This document shows positions 36,332-48,900 of a DNA stretch of 64,000 nucleotides, piece by piece. A program made the position numbers and the translations under genes. The stretch comes from Vanessa cardui (Eukaryota > Arthropoda > Insecta > Lepidoptera > Nymphalidae), in NCBI RefSeq assembly GCF_905220365.1, contig NC_061140.1:4218501-4282500 (forward strand), written 5' to 3'. The notes below the pieces were generated by a model. The model was not told where the DNA came from. It did no database searches and was given only the letters and a program-made list of their open reading frames with translations. The stretch's first letter is position 1. Each line of letters starts with the position of its first letter.

Positions 36332-37519
36332 CCATTTGTATCTGGCTGGTTTTGGTATCATTAAAAAGTTTTAATTTTAAAGAAGGCACTTCCAAATTCA
36401 AATTAGGAATTTGTGTGATTTTCATTTGTTTTTGTTGTTGTTAAAATGAGTGAATCTAAAGAAGAAATTCGATACATTTTAAAATTTTACTATAAAAAAG
36501 GTAAAAATGCAACTCAAGCCGCGAAAAAAATCTGTGATGTTTATGGACCTAATGCAGTATCTGTGAGAGTAGCGCAAGTTTGGTTTAAGCGTTTTCAAGC
36601 CGCAAATTTTGATATCAAAGATGCATCTCGTTCTGGTCGCCCTGTTACGGACAAAATTGATGCCATTTTTGAAAAAGTGGAGCAAGATCGGCATATTAGT
36701 AGTTACGATGTAGCTGAAGAACTGGCAATTGACCACAAAACGGTTTTGACTCATTTGAATAACGCTGGGTACACAAAAAAGCTCGATATATGGGTGCCTC
36801 ATGAACTCACTGAAAGAAACCTAATGAACCGTGTACTCATTTGTGATTCTTTATTACGACGTAATGAAACCGAACCATTTTTGAAGAAGCTGATAACTGG
36901 TGATGAACAGTGGATCACATACGACAAGAACGTGCGAAAAAGATCGTGGTCAAAGGCCGGTCAAGCTTCACAGACTGTGGCAAAACCCGGATTAACTCAC
37001 AACAAGGTAATGCTGTGTGTATGGTGGGATTGGAAGGGCATCATTCATTATGAGCTGTTACCGCCCGGCAGGACCATCGATTCAGAACTGTATTGCGAAC
37101 AATTGATGAGATTGAAGAAAAGAGAGAAAGCAAGAAATTGAGAGAAAGCGGCCAGAATTGATCAACAGAAGGGATGTGGTTTTTCACCATGACAACGCTA
37201 TACCTCACACATCTTTAACCACTCAACAAAAATTACGAGAGTTTAGCTGGGAGGCATTTTCATCTGTTTCGGTCTCTGCAGAATTCCTTAGGCAGTGTCA
37301 GGTTAACATCACGAGAGGACTGCCAAAACCACATGTCGCAGTTTTTCGATCAGAAGCCCCAAAATTTTTACAGCAATGGGATCAGGTCACTACCAACAAG
37401 ATGGCAAAAAGTTATGGAACAAAATGGCACCTACATACTTTAGTCAAATGTAAGTAATCTATAAAAAAAAATTTTTGAATTTTCATATAAAATACGAAGA
37501 AACTTTTTCCCCGACCTAT
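36332..37519 (+). mobile_element. mariner transposon, 5'-truncated and deleted
   Basis: Close relative of the element at 5362-6647. Similarity starts abruptly at CCATTTGTATCTGG, so about 68 bases including the 5' terminal inverted repeat are missing. The 3' inverted repeat is intact (ACTTTTTCCCCGACCTAT) and followed by TA at 37520-37521. With only one end it cannot be mobilised. Confidence 0.9.
36446..37457 (+). pseudogene. mariner transposase, broken by insertion and deletion
   Basis: The ATG at 36446 opens a frame of 231 codons with the DNA-binding region and the first catalytic Asp (GDEQW). A 13-base insertion near 37110 (GAAAAGAGAGAAA relative to the other copy) shifts the frame to a stop at 37141. 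Later text resumes (INRRDVVFHHDNA, second Asp). A deletion of about 40 bases near 37255 then removes the YSPDLAPS segment and the third catalytic Asp. The break points differ from those in the copy at 5418-6465, so the two decayed independently. Confidence 0.88.
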
Positions 37520-37624
37520 TATTAATTACACTATTATCAAACCATTTAAGATTATTAGGCAGATTTTTTTACAACTATATAGGTATTATGTAGTACACGT
37601 ATAACTAAAATTTGATTTTATAAC

Positions 37625-37770
37625 GTTAAATCAAAATCAAAATAAAATTTATTCAAGTAAGGTTTTACAAGCACTTTTGAATCGTCATTTTACAATAAAG
37701 TGAAGCTACCTACGGTTCGGAAAGAAGTTTCTACCGGCAAGAAACTCAGTAGTTACTCTTTTTTTAAGGT
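37625..37770 (-). repeat. LINE 3' UTR fragment, minus orientation
   Basis: AATCAAAATCAAAATAAAATT tail followed by TACAAGCACTTTTGAATCGTC and GAAACTCAGTAGTTACTC. Same family as 25045-25165. Confidence 0.65.
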
Positions 37771-38089
37771 CAAATCTTAGATACACATACATAACGATTA
37801 ACACATAATATTTAAATAATTTCGTAAAGATAACTTTAACGAGACTACATACATTTATGGAATATTTTATGTATTGTTTTTACAAACACAAATATATCGA
37901 TTATAAAATCGAATCATTGCTTAAACGAGTGATTTATCAATATTTATAATTAATAGCACGTATTTATCTAATGTTGAAGAAACCAACTATTGTGATTATT
38001 CTGAAAGAGATTTCCTGGTCCCATTTTATAAAGAAAATCGATTATTGTCTTATATCATAAGGCCATGAAAACTTGATCTGACATTTGCT

Positions 38090-38235
38090 CAAATCAAATC
38101 AATTTTATTCAAGTAAACTTCACAATGAAGCGTTGGAATCGTCAATAATTAAATAGTACCACCGTTTCAGAAAGCAGCTTCTAGTTAGAAGAAACGGCAA
38201 GAAAAACTCGCATAGTTGCTCTTTTCATATACATT
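38090..38235 (-). repeat. LINE 3' UTR fragment, minus orientation
   Basis: AAATCAAATCAATTTTATTC followed by GCGTTGGAATCGTCAATAA, TACCACCGTTTCAGAAAG and GAAACGGCAAG. A further divergent copy of the same 3' UTR family. Confidence 0.6.
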
Positions 38236-39087
38236 AACAAATTTACAATGCTGTTATTTACAGCAATTTGTGTCCTATGATGAAACCCGAGCCTAACTCC
38301 AGGCTATCTCCACCTGAGAGCTAATCTTAGATGGGTATAATTATGGATATATTTGGTTGGTATTGGATTGAACTGGTGAATCGTCACACATAAAATAGTA
38401 CGCCATAAAAAAGCGATCTCTGACGTGATTACTTCTTTATCATCTATTTTTACAATAAGTGGATTATTTTTACTAATCAATTGCTAGTTTAACGCAATTT
38501 AATCGAAACGGCAATGATTTTTCTTATTCTACTAACAGAATGACCTAATATTCATGAAATTAACTGATTAATAAAATGTGAACAACACTATTTGTTATTA
38601 GGTATTTATTTTGACGGCCTCGTTTGACTAGTGGTTAGATATAAGAACATCGATCCAAAGGTTCTGGATAAAACCCCTTTGCGTAGATGCGTATGATTAT
38701 GCGTTGCGTAGATGTAGACGTGAAATAAATATACCTTTAACCATATATGTATTGAGATGATCTCGAAGACAAATAAACTATGTATTTTACGAATCAGCCA
38801 TATTCCTAACTAATAAGAAATGAAAACCCCGAGTCATAGGTATTTGTTTATTTAATATTTTAAAGGAGAAAAAATGTAATACTGATATTATTATGGTTAT
38901 TTTGTAATTACCGAGGTAACCACATAATTAAAAAGATTCTTCATAAATAAAATAAAAAATATTTCGCTGTGGTTTTCCCCGAGAATATATTAATGCCTGT
39001 TTGTCCAATAACAACAACGTGGAGCTGAAATAACCCAGTGGAAAGAACAAGAAACCAAATCTCACTTTAACTCTACGCTAATCTTTG
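38236..39087. other. Intergenic with faint SINE remnants
   Basis: No gene. GACTAGTGGTTAGATATAAG near 38630 and GAAATAACCCAGTGG near 39028 look like decayed tRNA-SINE heads. Confidence 0.35.
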
Positions 39088-41695
39088 AGGTAGATCAGTG
39101 GTTCTTAACCTTTTAGTCATGAGGGACCATTTTACCAAATGTTTCTATGGCCGGGGACCACCCAGTTGGTTTACCTAACTAAAATGACCTAAATTAAGGG
39201 TTGTTTGATAAAGAAAACAAGCACAATTTTATAATTAGCACTCATTTATTTATTATTTGGCAAAAATATAAAAGTTACAGATTTTAATTTAATGTGATTT
39301 TTGTGCCTGCATACTCTTTACTAACTTCGGAATTCTCGGTTCAGTACTACTCAAAGCTAAACGCATATCGGCAGTGGCATCCAACCGATTTCGATGCTTG
39401 TTTTTAATAATCAGAAGCGTCGGAAACCCCTGCTCGCATAGATACGTCGATGAAAATAATGTTAGGTAACGTATAGCAATGTCTCGAAGCTTTGGAAAAG
39501 AAATTGCTTTTTGGCTCCAATAATCTTCAAGATTTATTCCTGATTCGAATGTATCTTTTAAGTTCGTGTCGTGTTGCATTTCAATCACTTCTTCTTGAAT
39601 TTCATCAGAAACTTCAGAAACGTTGACAATGAAAGGATTCCGGATCAATTTCTGAATACTTTTGTCCTCGCAGTCAGGAAAATAGCGATTGAATTCACTT
39701 TTTAAATTAGTCAAATGGAGCATCACGTTCTTCTGAATTTCTTCTTTAATATCTGCACCTTGTCCGTCAATAATTTGGTTGAGCGTATCAAATGCAGAAA
39801 AGTTTTTTCTTTCGATCTTATTGATCCATAGCTCGATTTTAGCAATAAACGCCCTGATTTTATCTTCATATGCAAATATGTTGCTCATGCCTTGCAACTT
39901 CAAATTTCCGGACCCTTGCATTTGAAGGTTCAATTTATTTATTTGCGCAAAAAAGTCGACCAAATAAGCAAAACGTACTTTATATTCGGGCTCACAAAAC
40001 TGATCTAGCAACTCTTTGTTTTCCTTGTTAGTTAAGAATACTTGTACTTCCTCTCTTAGTTCGTACAACCTCGACAGCATGTTTCCTTTTGAAAGCCAAC
40101 GAACTTCTGTGCGGAAAAGCAGAGTTTCGTGTTCAGAGTTCATGTCAGAACACAACTGTTTGAATAGACGAGTATTGAGTGCGCTCTTTTTAATGAAGTT
40201 AACTACTTTTATAGCTGTTTTCAGAGCTATAGTAAAACATTCCGGGAGCGTTTTGGCAGCCAATGCTTGACGGTGAATAACGCAATGCGTCGTAATTGCG
40301 GAAGGATTTTTGGTTTTTACCAATGCTGCAAGACCAGAGCGAGAACCAAGCATAGCAGGAGCACCGTCAGTACAAAACCCGGCAAGCCTTTCCCACATAA
40401 GTCCATGTTCCTCCATATATTGGCTTATTGCATTCATAACATCTGCACCTTGCGACGTAGTTTTAAGTTCTTGAGAAAATAATAACTCTTCTTTAAACAT
40501 TTTGTTGTCCTCCAAAAATCGAATAAATACAAGTAATTGACAGCATTGCGAAACATCGGTAGACTCATCACATTGTAATGCAAAATAAGGGCTGTTTTTA
40601 ATCTTGTCAATAACTTGGTCTTCAATATCAGTTGACATTTTTTGAATACGCGACTTAATTGTGTCATTAGAAAGCGGTATTTCACGAATTTTGTTTTGAG
40701 CTTCCGCACCTAAAAGCTCTTCTGCAACTTTGAGCATACAGGGCTTTATTAAAGATTCGCCGATTGTGTGTGCTTTTTTCGATTTGGCAATCAATTTTGA
40801 AACTTCAAATGATGCAGATAATGTTTTTTCAGAGGTTTCATAACTTGTTCCACTGGGTCCAAGTTTCATTTTTTTAAGACTTGTTAGTTTGCCTTCAAAG
40901 AATTCTCGCGAACGGTTACAAAACTTCGGATGCACGGTCTTCAAATGACGTTCCAACTTTGCCGGTTTTAAAGCGTCGTTAGAAAGAACAGTTGCACATA
41001 AAACGCATTGTGGTCTAGTTTCTCCATTAATTTCTATTGAAGTAAAGCCCAGCTTAATATAGTCGTCGTCATATTTTCTTTTTGGTGGCATTTTTCTGAA
41101 AACGAAGTTTTAGCGATAATATGGACAGGTATAAGATCTGATAATAAAAATGTGTTGTTTTGATAAGCTTTTATTTGTGAGGTCTATGGCCAGCTGTTGG
41201 AATGACGGTTAAAGTATCTACTGCTCAAGACGTATCAAATGAGCCCAAATACGACGGTATTATTAAGTAGGTACCTATATTTACATATACATCATAATCT
41301 GCTCAATTATACCAAGCAATTATACCAAGCAACGTGACGAAAATAAAGTAAAATTAGTAATCCGCAATAGCTAGTTGTGTGACATAAACCAAACAAATAA
41401 TATTTATTTTACTTACCTATAATAAATCACTACCGCTCATTACAACGTCGACGCTACAAGTGACGATCGGCAACCCGCGCCGCTAAAACAAAGAACGAAT
41501 GGAACGAAACCGCCACCCCCGCTCTCGTGCACCGCGTTTCGCCTTCGGACTCGTGCCGCGCGCGGCTCGCGTTGTTTCGACTCGACTCATGACGTCACGT
41601 CACATATTATTAGGATGGCTTCGCGGACCACTTGGAATGCCTCCAGGGACCACCTGTGGTCCGCGGACCACCGGTTAAGAACCACTGAGGTAGAT
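39088..41695 (-). mobile_element. Complete hAT transposon with TIRs and 8-bp target duplication
   Basis: The element is 39096-41687 (2592 bp). Both ends begin CAGTGGTTCTTAACC (15-bp perfect terminal inverted repeats), and GGACCAC-type motifs recur just inside. It is flanked by a perfect 8-base direct repeat, AGGTAGAT, at 39088-39095 and 41688-41695, the hAT hallmark. It carries one uninterrupted transposase gene in reverse. Everything needed for autonomous movement appears present. The TIR motif is of the type seen in Charlie/SPIN-like and Buster-like hATs. Confidence 0.95.
39289..41091 (-). CDS. hAT transposase, apparently intact, with BED-type zinc finger
   Basis: A single 600-aa exon. Residues 29-54 form a C2H2 BED-like finger (C29, C32, H49, H54) for binding the element ends. 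The catalytic core shows D175 in LQCDEST, D242 in FCTDGAPAM, and a C-terminal E553 in STYLCEQGFP, matching the D-D-E triad of hAT enzymes. THCVIHRQAL is the conserved C/H motif of the insertion domain. The protein resembles the ZBED5/SCAND3-type hAT lineage. There are no stops or frameshifts, and the start is the first in-frame ATG (MPPKRKYDDD, a basic N-terminus). About 600 bp of GC-richer sequence between the ATG and the right TIR probably holds its promoter. Confidence 0.93.
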   Translation of the reverse strand: MPPKRKYDDDYIKLGFTSIEINGETRPQCVLCATVLSNDALKPAKLERHLKTVHPKFCNRSREFFEGKLTSLKKMKLGPSGTSYETSEKTLSASFEVSKLIAKSKKAHTIGESLIKPCMLKVAEELLGAEAQNKIREIPLSNDTIKSRIQKMSTDIEDQVIDKIKNSPYFALQCDESTDVSQCCQLLVFIRFLEDNKMFKEELLFSQELKTTSQGADVMNAISQYMEEHGLMWERLAGFCTDGAPAMLGSRSGLAALVKTKNPSAITTHCVIHRQALAAKTLPECFTIALKTAIKVVNFIKKSALNTRLFKQLCSDMNSEHETLLFRTEVRWLSKGNMLSRLYELREEVQVFLTNKENKELLDQFCEPEYKVRFAYLVDFFAQINKLNLQMQGSGNLKLQGMSNIFAYEDKIRAFIAKIELWINKIERKNFSAFDTLNQIIDGQGADIKEEIQKNVMLHLTNLKSEFNRYFPDCEDKSIQKLIRNPFIVNVSEVSDEIQEEVIEMQHDTNLKDTFESGINLEDYWSQKAISFPKLRDIAIRYLTLFSSTYLCEQGFPTLLIIKNKHRNRLDATADMRLALSSTEPRIPKLVKSMQAQKSH

Positions 41696-41786
41696 GGACT
41701 GGCAAATGGACTTTCAAATGTTAAGAGACCTATATGTATACACTATACATTTATTTACGATGTAATATATTATATGTTATTTATTA

Positions 41787-42092
41787 AGAGCAGAGATGGC
41801 CCAGTGGTTAGAACGCGTGCATCTAAACCGATGATTGCGGGTTCAAACCCAGGCAAGCACCGCTGATTAATGTGCTTAATATGTCTTTATAATTCATCTC
41901 GTGCTCAGCGGTGAAGGAAAACATCGTGAGGAAACCTGCATGTGACAAATTTCATAGAAATTCTGCCACATGTGTATTCCACCAACCCGCATTGGGACAG
42001 CGTGGTGGAATATGTTCCAAACCTTCTCCTTTAAGGGAGAGGAGGCCTTTAGCGCAGCAGTGGGAAGTTACAGGCTGTTGTTGTTGTTAATA
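41787..42092 (+). mobile_element. tRNA-derived SINE, full length
   Basis: Same family as 15324-15620. A-box region GATGGCCCAGTGGTTAGAA, B-box GGGTTCAAACCC, body GGTGAAGGAAAACATCGTG, and tail CAGCAGTGGGAAGTTACAGG plus (TTG)n. It lies about 90 bp right of the hAT. Confidence 0.87.
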
Positions 42093-42311
42093 TTATTCAT
42101 CCTTTACATCTTACACTAGCACACTCACCCTTCAAACCCTTCAATCTATCTGGTGGTCATTTGAATTTCCAAACAACAATGACAGAAATTCATACATTAG
42201 GATTTAATTTAATAACCTTTAAGCAATGTTTATAAGAAATGGCGTACCAACAAATTATCAATTTAATTGCTTGCAATTTTAAGTATAACTGTTTATAATA
42301 TAATTCGAAAT

Positions 42312-42600
42312 TCACTTGGTGGTAGGGCTTTGCAAGCCTCTCTGGGTAGGTACCACCCACTCATCAGTTATTCTACCGCCAAACTACAGTATTAAATATC
42401 ATTGTTGTGTTCCGGTTTAAAGGGTGAGTAAGCCAATTTAACTACAGACACAAGGGACATTACATCTTAGTACACATGTCGGGATTGACGATTTAAGGAA
42501 TGGTTAAAATTTCTTACACCGTCATTATCTATGGGTGATGGTGACCACTTACCATCAGGTGGCTTATATGCTTGTCCGCCAATATATGCCATAAAATAAA
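42312..42600 (+). repeat. Dispersed lepidopteran repeat, plus orientation
   Basis: Reverse-oriented counterpart of 6740-7010, running from TTGGTGGTAGGGCTTTGCAAG to GTCCGCCAATATATGCC. Non-coding. Confidence 0.7.
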
Positions 42601-44576
42601 AATAGAAATTCATATGCAAACGGTACAAAGAAATTTAATGCAGTTAAACTTATTAAACGAAATCGTTATCATTGACCGTAAGCATTTGATCAGGCTTACT
42701 TTAAAAACTTAAACGTTTAATCCAGATCTCTCTCTGCTGGCATAATCATTTGTTAGCGAGTAGCCCTAGCCCTCACTATAGTGTTATGTCATTGCATTAT
42801 ACCATTCATTATATCACATTATTATTAGTACATATTACACAATTATTATTGTAATTAATTAATCAATAATTTGTAAAACTTTAATGAATATTATTTTATA
42901 TGGAATAACATTTCATACTGGCATATAGCACTGTTTCGTTCTTTGAAAATGATTTAGCTTAGCAAAAAAAAATATAAAAGAGGGCATCATTGTAAAAACG
43001 GATTCATTACTCTATCACGAATTACTGAAATAACACATACTAACAGTGTATAGGACAGTATTAATAAAACAATAAACATTTGGTAAAACAATAGTAATTT
43101 ATTCTTTTAATACATAATCTTTTCTAACAGAATACTCGCCTCAGGTCACATTTGTTTCCAACGTCCGTCAAACGAAGGCAACTCATACTAAAGCACGAAT
43201 ATATTCATAAAACATCATCAGAAAATCTACATTTACTTTAGAAAAATACACGTCCTCAGTGCTTTGACCGACTATACTATGACTGCTATTATAGTTATAA
43301 TTAAGCAAGAAACATATTGTTAACAAACGCAAATACATTCGCATACTCGCCCTCTACTCTGAAGGCAACTTTGTACACAAACATAGTAACGCAGAATATT
43401 TACAAATATCATTTCCAATTTAAATATAAAAACAATAAATAAAACAGAAACATTTAAAATTGAAAATGAACATATGTTTACGTAAGCTTATAAGCGTTTT
43501 TAATTAACAATATGTTTCTATCTTTACAGTGCATTTTTACTTTGTAAAATGTGACAATAAAATTACTTAACGTTTTAACAAATGCACCGACGTGGTGACC
43601 TAATCGTTAGTTTCATACATCGAGTCACTCCAATGACTACATCTGCTTGTATACATATATTGTTAACTATTTATTTACAAACACTAACGGCTATATACAC
43701 ATATTATAATTTTTATATATTATTATGTAAACGAATAAACTAAATCTCGTGTATCGACTAAGTATTAAAGCATTTTCGAAGGCGAACAACCGAACACCAT
43801 GTAATGTATTTCCAAGATTAATTTAACATGAACAATTTCAACTATCATTAAAAAATTTGCGTTATCCTAAATTGAACTCTCTAGACGATACAACTACGAT
43901 CTGACGTCATAGTAGTTAATTTACATTATATACAACTAGAGGGTGCAATCTGGAACGTGGTTTAATAAATAGATTTCAAACAAAACCAAATTATATTCTC
44001 TTTATTATACAAATCTTACCCTGTTAAAGCGAGTTAAAAATAAAAAATAAATTATAATATATTACAACAACAAATAGATTCAACCTGTATCTGGCACTCC
44101 GAGTTAATTTTATACACGAAATAGTGAGCAAATGCAATAAATAATAACAATATTACATAAAAAAAAATTGTAACAAATCAATATAAATACATGATTAGAC
44201 GAACGCGGATGGTCTAGGACGAATTAAATAACGGTAAAAATGCTGAGTCTGACTCTGCCTTTATTATTCTATAATCATAATTACTGTGGTCGAAATGTGT
44301 TTAAAACAGTTGAGGAAGACCCCGAATAATACAATGCTATCCTTTAACGACACTAAAAAAGAACATAATTATTAATAAACCTATTCCAATTGAAAGAGTT
44401 ATTAAACAAAACTTCGATTTACATATTTCTTGCGTTGAACGGACAGATCTTGGTTACTGTACCTTTGTATGTGTCACCGTAAAATTGCCGTAATAACTGA
44501 TGAAATTGTATGATTTATTTTAAGTTGAATATTCACATTGTAATGTTGTCTTAATTTTTTTCGCGATTATTACACG
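42601..44576. other. Intergenic, AT-rich, nothing recognised
   Basis: No supported gene. It may include distal 3' UTR of the tamo gene, which is transcribed leftward from 57 kb, but no clear polyadenylation site was assigned. Confidence 0.4.
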
Positions 44577-44749
44577 TTGAAATAAAACTAGTTATAACGG
44601 ATTTGAATCGCGTATAGTAATTACTACAGACTACCCGTCTACGGACAGTCTACCCGTGACCACGAACGCTGTAAAGTGCTCGAAACGTCGGGATGTCAAA
44701 AATAATTACTATACGCGATTCAAATCCGTTATAACTAATTTTATTTCAA
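44577..44749. repeat. Small foldback element with 47-bp inverted arms
   Basis: Arms 44577-44623 and 44703-44749 are reverse complements with one mismatch (AAAACTAG versus AAAATTAG), each containing AACGGATTTGAATCGCG. The 79-base centre holds a repeated CTACCCGT. MITE-like; no target duplication could be fixed. Confidence 0.8.
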
Positions 44750-45971
44750 TATTCACATTATCTAGAAGTGTTTACAAATTTGCATTGATTTTTAAAGATA
44801 TCGACGAATATCAAATTAAATGTAAATATTTTTTATTTATCATACTCTTTTCATTGGAATAGGTTTTTATAGCCTCGTGGTATAACTACTAAGGACTTGA
44901 AAAGGACACTTTTTATAAAGTATCATTGTCGAGCCGAAGCTTTTGGAAATACACATGAAAAAATTATTGCTATGAAATTGAGAAAACATACCCATTAAAG
45001 GTTAAAAGAAAAAAATCAGAGCATTTCGAATTGTAAACAAAATCATTTGGAAATTGGCAATTGAATAAAAAGATTGGTCAATGTTTTTTCTTGAAAGAAT
45101 ATCTGTGACGACAAACTATTCTATGTAACGAGATTATTCATCTTTGTACGATGTAATTGCAGTAAATAAAACGTATACATTCATACACGCACTTCTGTAC
45201 TTGAACATCTTATTATTTGATTTAAGTGATAACATTTTTTTTCCCAAACGATGAAATTGAACTAAATATATCGGAAATAAAAGCATAGATGATTTTTGCA
45301 ACATCTATCCTAACATTATAAGCAATATTTTGATTGAACGCGCTCATAAAAATAGCACTTCGGTTTGAGAAAGGCAAAAAACATCTGACTACGACTCACA
45401 TTATAAAAAATTTGTTAGGAATGAATAATTAATGCACGCAAAATATAAAAAAGAAAAAACATACTTTAACAATGTTAAAATGCATTAATATTAGGCATGA
45501 ATCTAAATATATTTTTAATAATGGTATCAATAACAAAATGATATTTTATCATTTAAAATTTTATAGCATATTCAGGAACAGACGTCAAAAATATATTCGT
45601 TATTGCCCATTCACATACAAAATAATGCAATATTTAAAATCTTAATATTATAGTTAAAGAAGTTAATTTAGGCCCTATATTTTAAATTTTGCTTAATTTT
45701 TACATAGCCCAAGGCAAGACACGATGACATAAGAAATAATTGTAATCTCAAGCCATTTAGATAGTTTTAAAACAAGCCTCGTCTGCTACGTCCAGATCTG
45801 ATAAATTAATTAATTTCGACATCGTTTCGTTAAATATCTCCTTATCAATTTAAACAAACATAAATTTTGCGCATTTGTCCAATACTAACTTTATTTCGTC
45901 TCTATAATAAAAATCTATCACAATTTCGCGCGTTACTGTCCAATATATCTATCCTTACTTAAGCTTAGAGT
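44750..45971. other. AT-rich DNA downstream of tamo, probably including its 3' UTR
   Basis: No coding sequence. The region lies directly after the tamo stop codon on the minus strand. The 3' end of that transcript cannot be placed from sequence alone. Confidence 0.4.
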
Positions 45972-48900
45972 TCATATGTACGTCGGGCAATGTTCTAAGC
46001 TCGTGCCGCACGCGTCGCACGCCCTCGCGTCCCGCTTATTGACTAGCGTGCACGCGGGACACTCGCGGCCCCCCGAGGTGAGGGGCTCGATCTCGGGGCC
46101 CCTTTTCGACTTCCCGCACATTTCACACGCGACCAAAGAGTTCTTGTTTAGATACGTGCACGTCCCGCACTGCCACTTGTCTCTTTTCGTCTCGTTTTGG
46201 TTATCTTGCTGTCTCTCTCTCTCGTTGCTCGCTCGGCTCGATGATCGTTCGCGTTCGCCGTTCTGTTGCTTCGGGGGCGAGCGGCGTGTGAAGTCGGGCT
46301 CGTCCAGTGAGACGACTAGTTGCGCCTTTAAGTTGTAATTCGATTGCTGGCCGCTGGATGCTGAAAAAAGTAACCACGTTTAAAAAAACTTACATATTAA
46401 TTATTTTTCTTTTTGGAAAATATAGAAACTGGATGTGATATATTTCTAATTGATATATAATTAAGGAAGATGTGAAGAGAAGTTATGAGGGCCTTCCACA
46501 TGGGCTGTCATGGTATGGGCATATAATGCGGAGGAATGAGGACCATGTTGTAAGTAAGGTTTTGAGTGGGGATGTGAATGGATATAGAGGTCGAGGACGA
46601 GCAAAGAAACGATGAATGGATTGAATGAAATACGATATGCTTAGAAAGAATTTTACTTGTGAGATGACGTCTGACGGAGAAGTATGGAAGGAGGAGACAT
46701 GCTGCGTCGATCCCAAATAAAATTGGGAGAAAGGCAGGATGATGTTATAATTAAGAAAGAAAAGAAATAATCTTACTTGCGGCACTCTTGGAACTATGTC
46801 CTGATTTGTGCACACCATTTTCTGTCGGTTTTGATTTCATCTTGTCAACTTCCGCTGCGACCAGCCTAGTAGGCTTCTTTACTTTTTTAACTTCAGCTGT
46901 ATTTGGCACCGAACCGTTCACATTATTCTGTTGCTTGATCACATCTTTCCTATCTTTTATCTCCTTCTTAGTCAACAGTTTAACTTTATCGGGAGCTGTT
47001 TTTGGAGTAACTAGACCATCAGCTTTTGGATTACCGATGGGTTCTAAGGTTTTCTTGGGTTTTTTCTCTTCGATTTGCTTCTTTGCTAATTGTTTGGCCC
47101 TTTTCTGCTCCTGTTCGAGTTTCAACCGCATCAAATTCTCATTGACCTTCGCCGTTCTATACACCTCTTCGTCGTAAGATCTATCGAGGTGTAAGGCTTG
47201 AAGGCCATCTTCCAAATCCAGCGTCGTCGGTTGATACTTTGACCTCCGTTCCTCTCGGTCTAACCTGTCAAGCGTTCTCGAATCCCTGTCCAACGATTGT
47301 GAGAATCCACTCCTGCTATCCCCGTCCTGATTTTTACTCGACAGATTTCTGAATACATAGTCCCAACTTTCGTATGTACCCATGCCGTCTTCCTTTGCTT
47401 TACTTAAAGTTGGTTGTGTGTCTGAACGAGGCAAGCTAGGTAATGAGACGTCACTAAAGCCAGACCTCGATGTACGCTTAGACCCTTCCGCGTACTTGCT
47501 CTTTCTATGACTTCTTTCTTCTTGGTGACGATCAAATTTTCCATTTTCGTACACGGATGGTGCTTCTAATTCTATGAGTTGAGCTGTTGGTACTGTAGGA
47601 TACCTGTATTGCGGTACAGGATAGCCATTCACGGGTACAGTTGTTGCGTGCTTTATAGGTGCATAGACTGGTGTCGGAATCATGTATGGAGCTTGAACTG
47701 GATAGTAGTAGGGCACTGCCCCATACGGGGTCATCATCGATACGGGATTACATTGAGGCACTGTGACTGGTATGTCGGGGTTCATATGAGGCATTGGATA
47801 CATCATATGTGACGGTACCATGCTCGGTAACATGTAGGGATTTATTATAGGTTGAACGGGCTCTTCCACGGGTTCCGAACAGTTGCACTGTGACGTCACT
47901 GGATACTGAGATTCACTAGGTCTCCTATGCGCATCTGACACTGTCATGGGTATGTTTGAGTAAATTTCACCATCTGTTGACAAAACAATTCATTGGAATA
48001 TACAACTACTTGTGATGTACTGATAATAATAATCATTAATTATACGAAATTTAAGTCACAATATTGTTGAATAGTCAAACAAAATGTGACGAAATTATAA
48101 AGAAATTAAATGAGATACGTGGTCGGTATAGATTGAAATCCAAAGTGACTAAAACAATTTTTCAGGCTTTTGTTGCCCATCCAACTACTCCTACGTCATG
48201 TTTAAGCTTGTGGGCTTGTTTCTAACCACCGAATAGGTGTGTAAAGAACTTAAGCGTAATAATGTAAGCAGTGTGCGGGTACGCACCGTCCGCGTATCCG
48301 GCGAGGCGCGCGGCGGCGGCGGCGGGCGCGGCCACGTGCGCGCTGCGCTCGCGCGCCACGTCCGCCCACGACACGCGCGCGCCGCTGCCCCACACGCTCT
48401 CCCAGATTTGGGACATAATCTGTGGGAATTTTACATATTTTTACAATAGGCTATTTGACTTGTTTTTAAAATCCATTTTATATTATTTAGTAGAAGTTAA
48501 GGAATCCAGAAAAAGTTATGTTTTTTAATTCTAGTACATATTTGCCGAAAAATATCATATCTAAATAGCGCGCAAAAACGCTACTTGGACAATATGGCGC
48601 TACAATGGGGTCGGTGACGTCACTTTGCTGTATTTTAATCTATGTCATATATAGTAGAAAAGCAAAGTTTACAAGAAAGTGACTTCATCGCCGGCCCGGC
48701 CAATAAGGAGCGTTTTGTGTCACGTGACAAACGTTTGAAAATTTGAATTTTTGAATAAATTAAGTATTATTTTCAACTTTCGTTTGTAAATAACCATTTT
48801 TAAACTCATAATATACACTGATCACAATAATCCACAATTTATTTTTCGCACTGTCAAATTGCCTATTGTAATTAAGCTGTGGGCGAGAGTACAACATTAA

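Noticed and set aside
36479..36802. Minus-strand 107-codon frame inside the mariner (and the equivalent at 6109-6432)
   Set aside because: Antisense of the transposase coding region, seen in both copies for that reason only.
46788..47177. Plus-strand frames opposite tamo exon 5 (also 47579-47812) and opposite exon 6 (45976-46338)
   Set aside because: Antisense shadows of a coding exon whose minus-strand product is recognisable.
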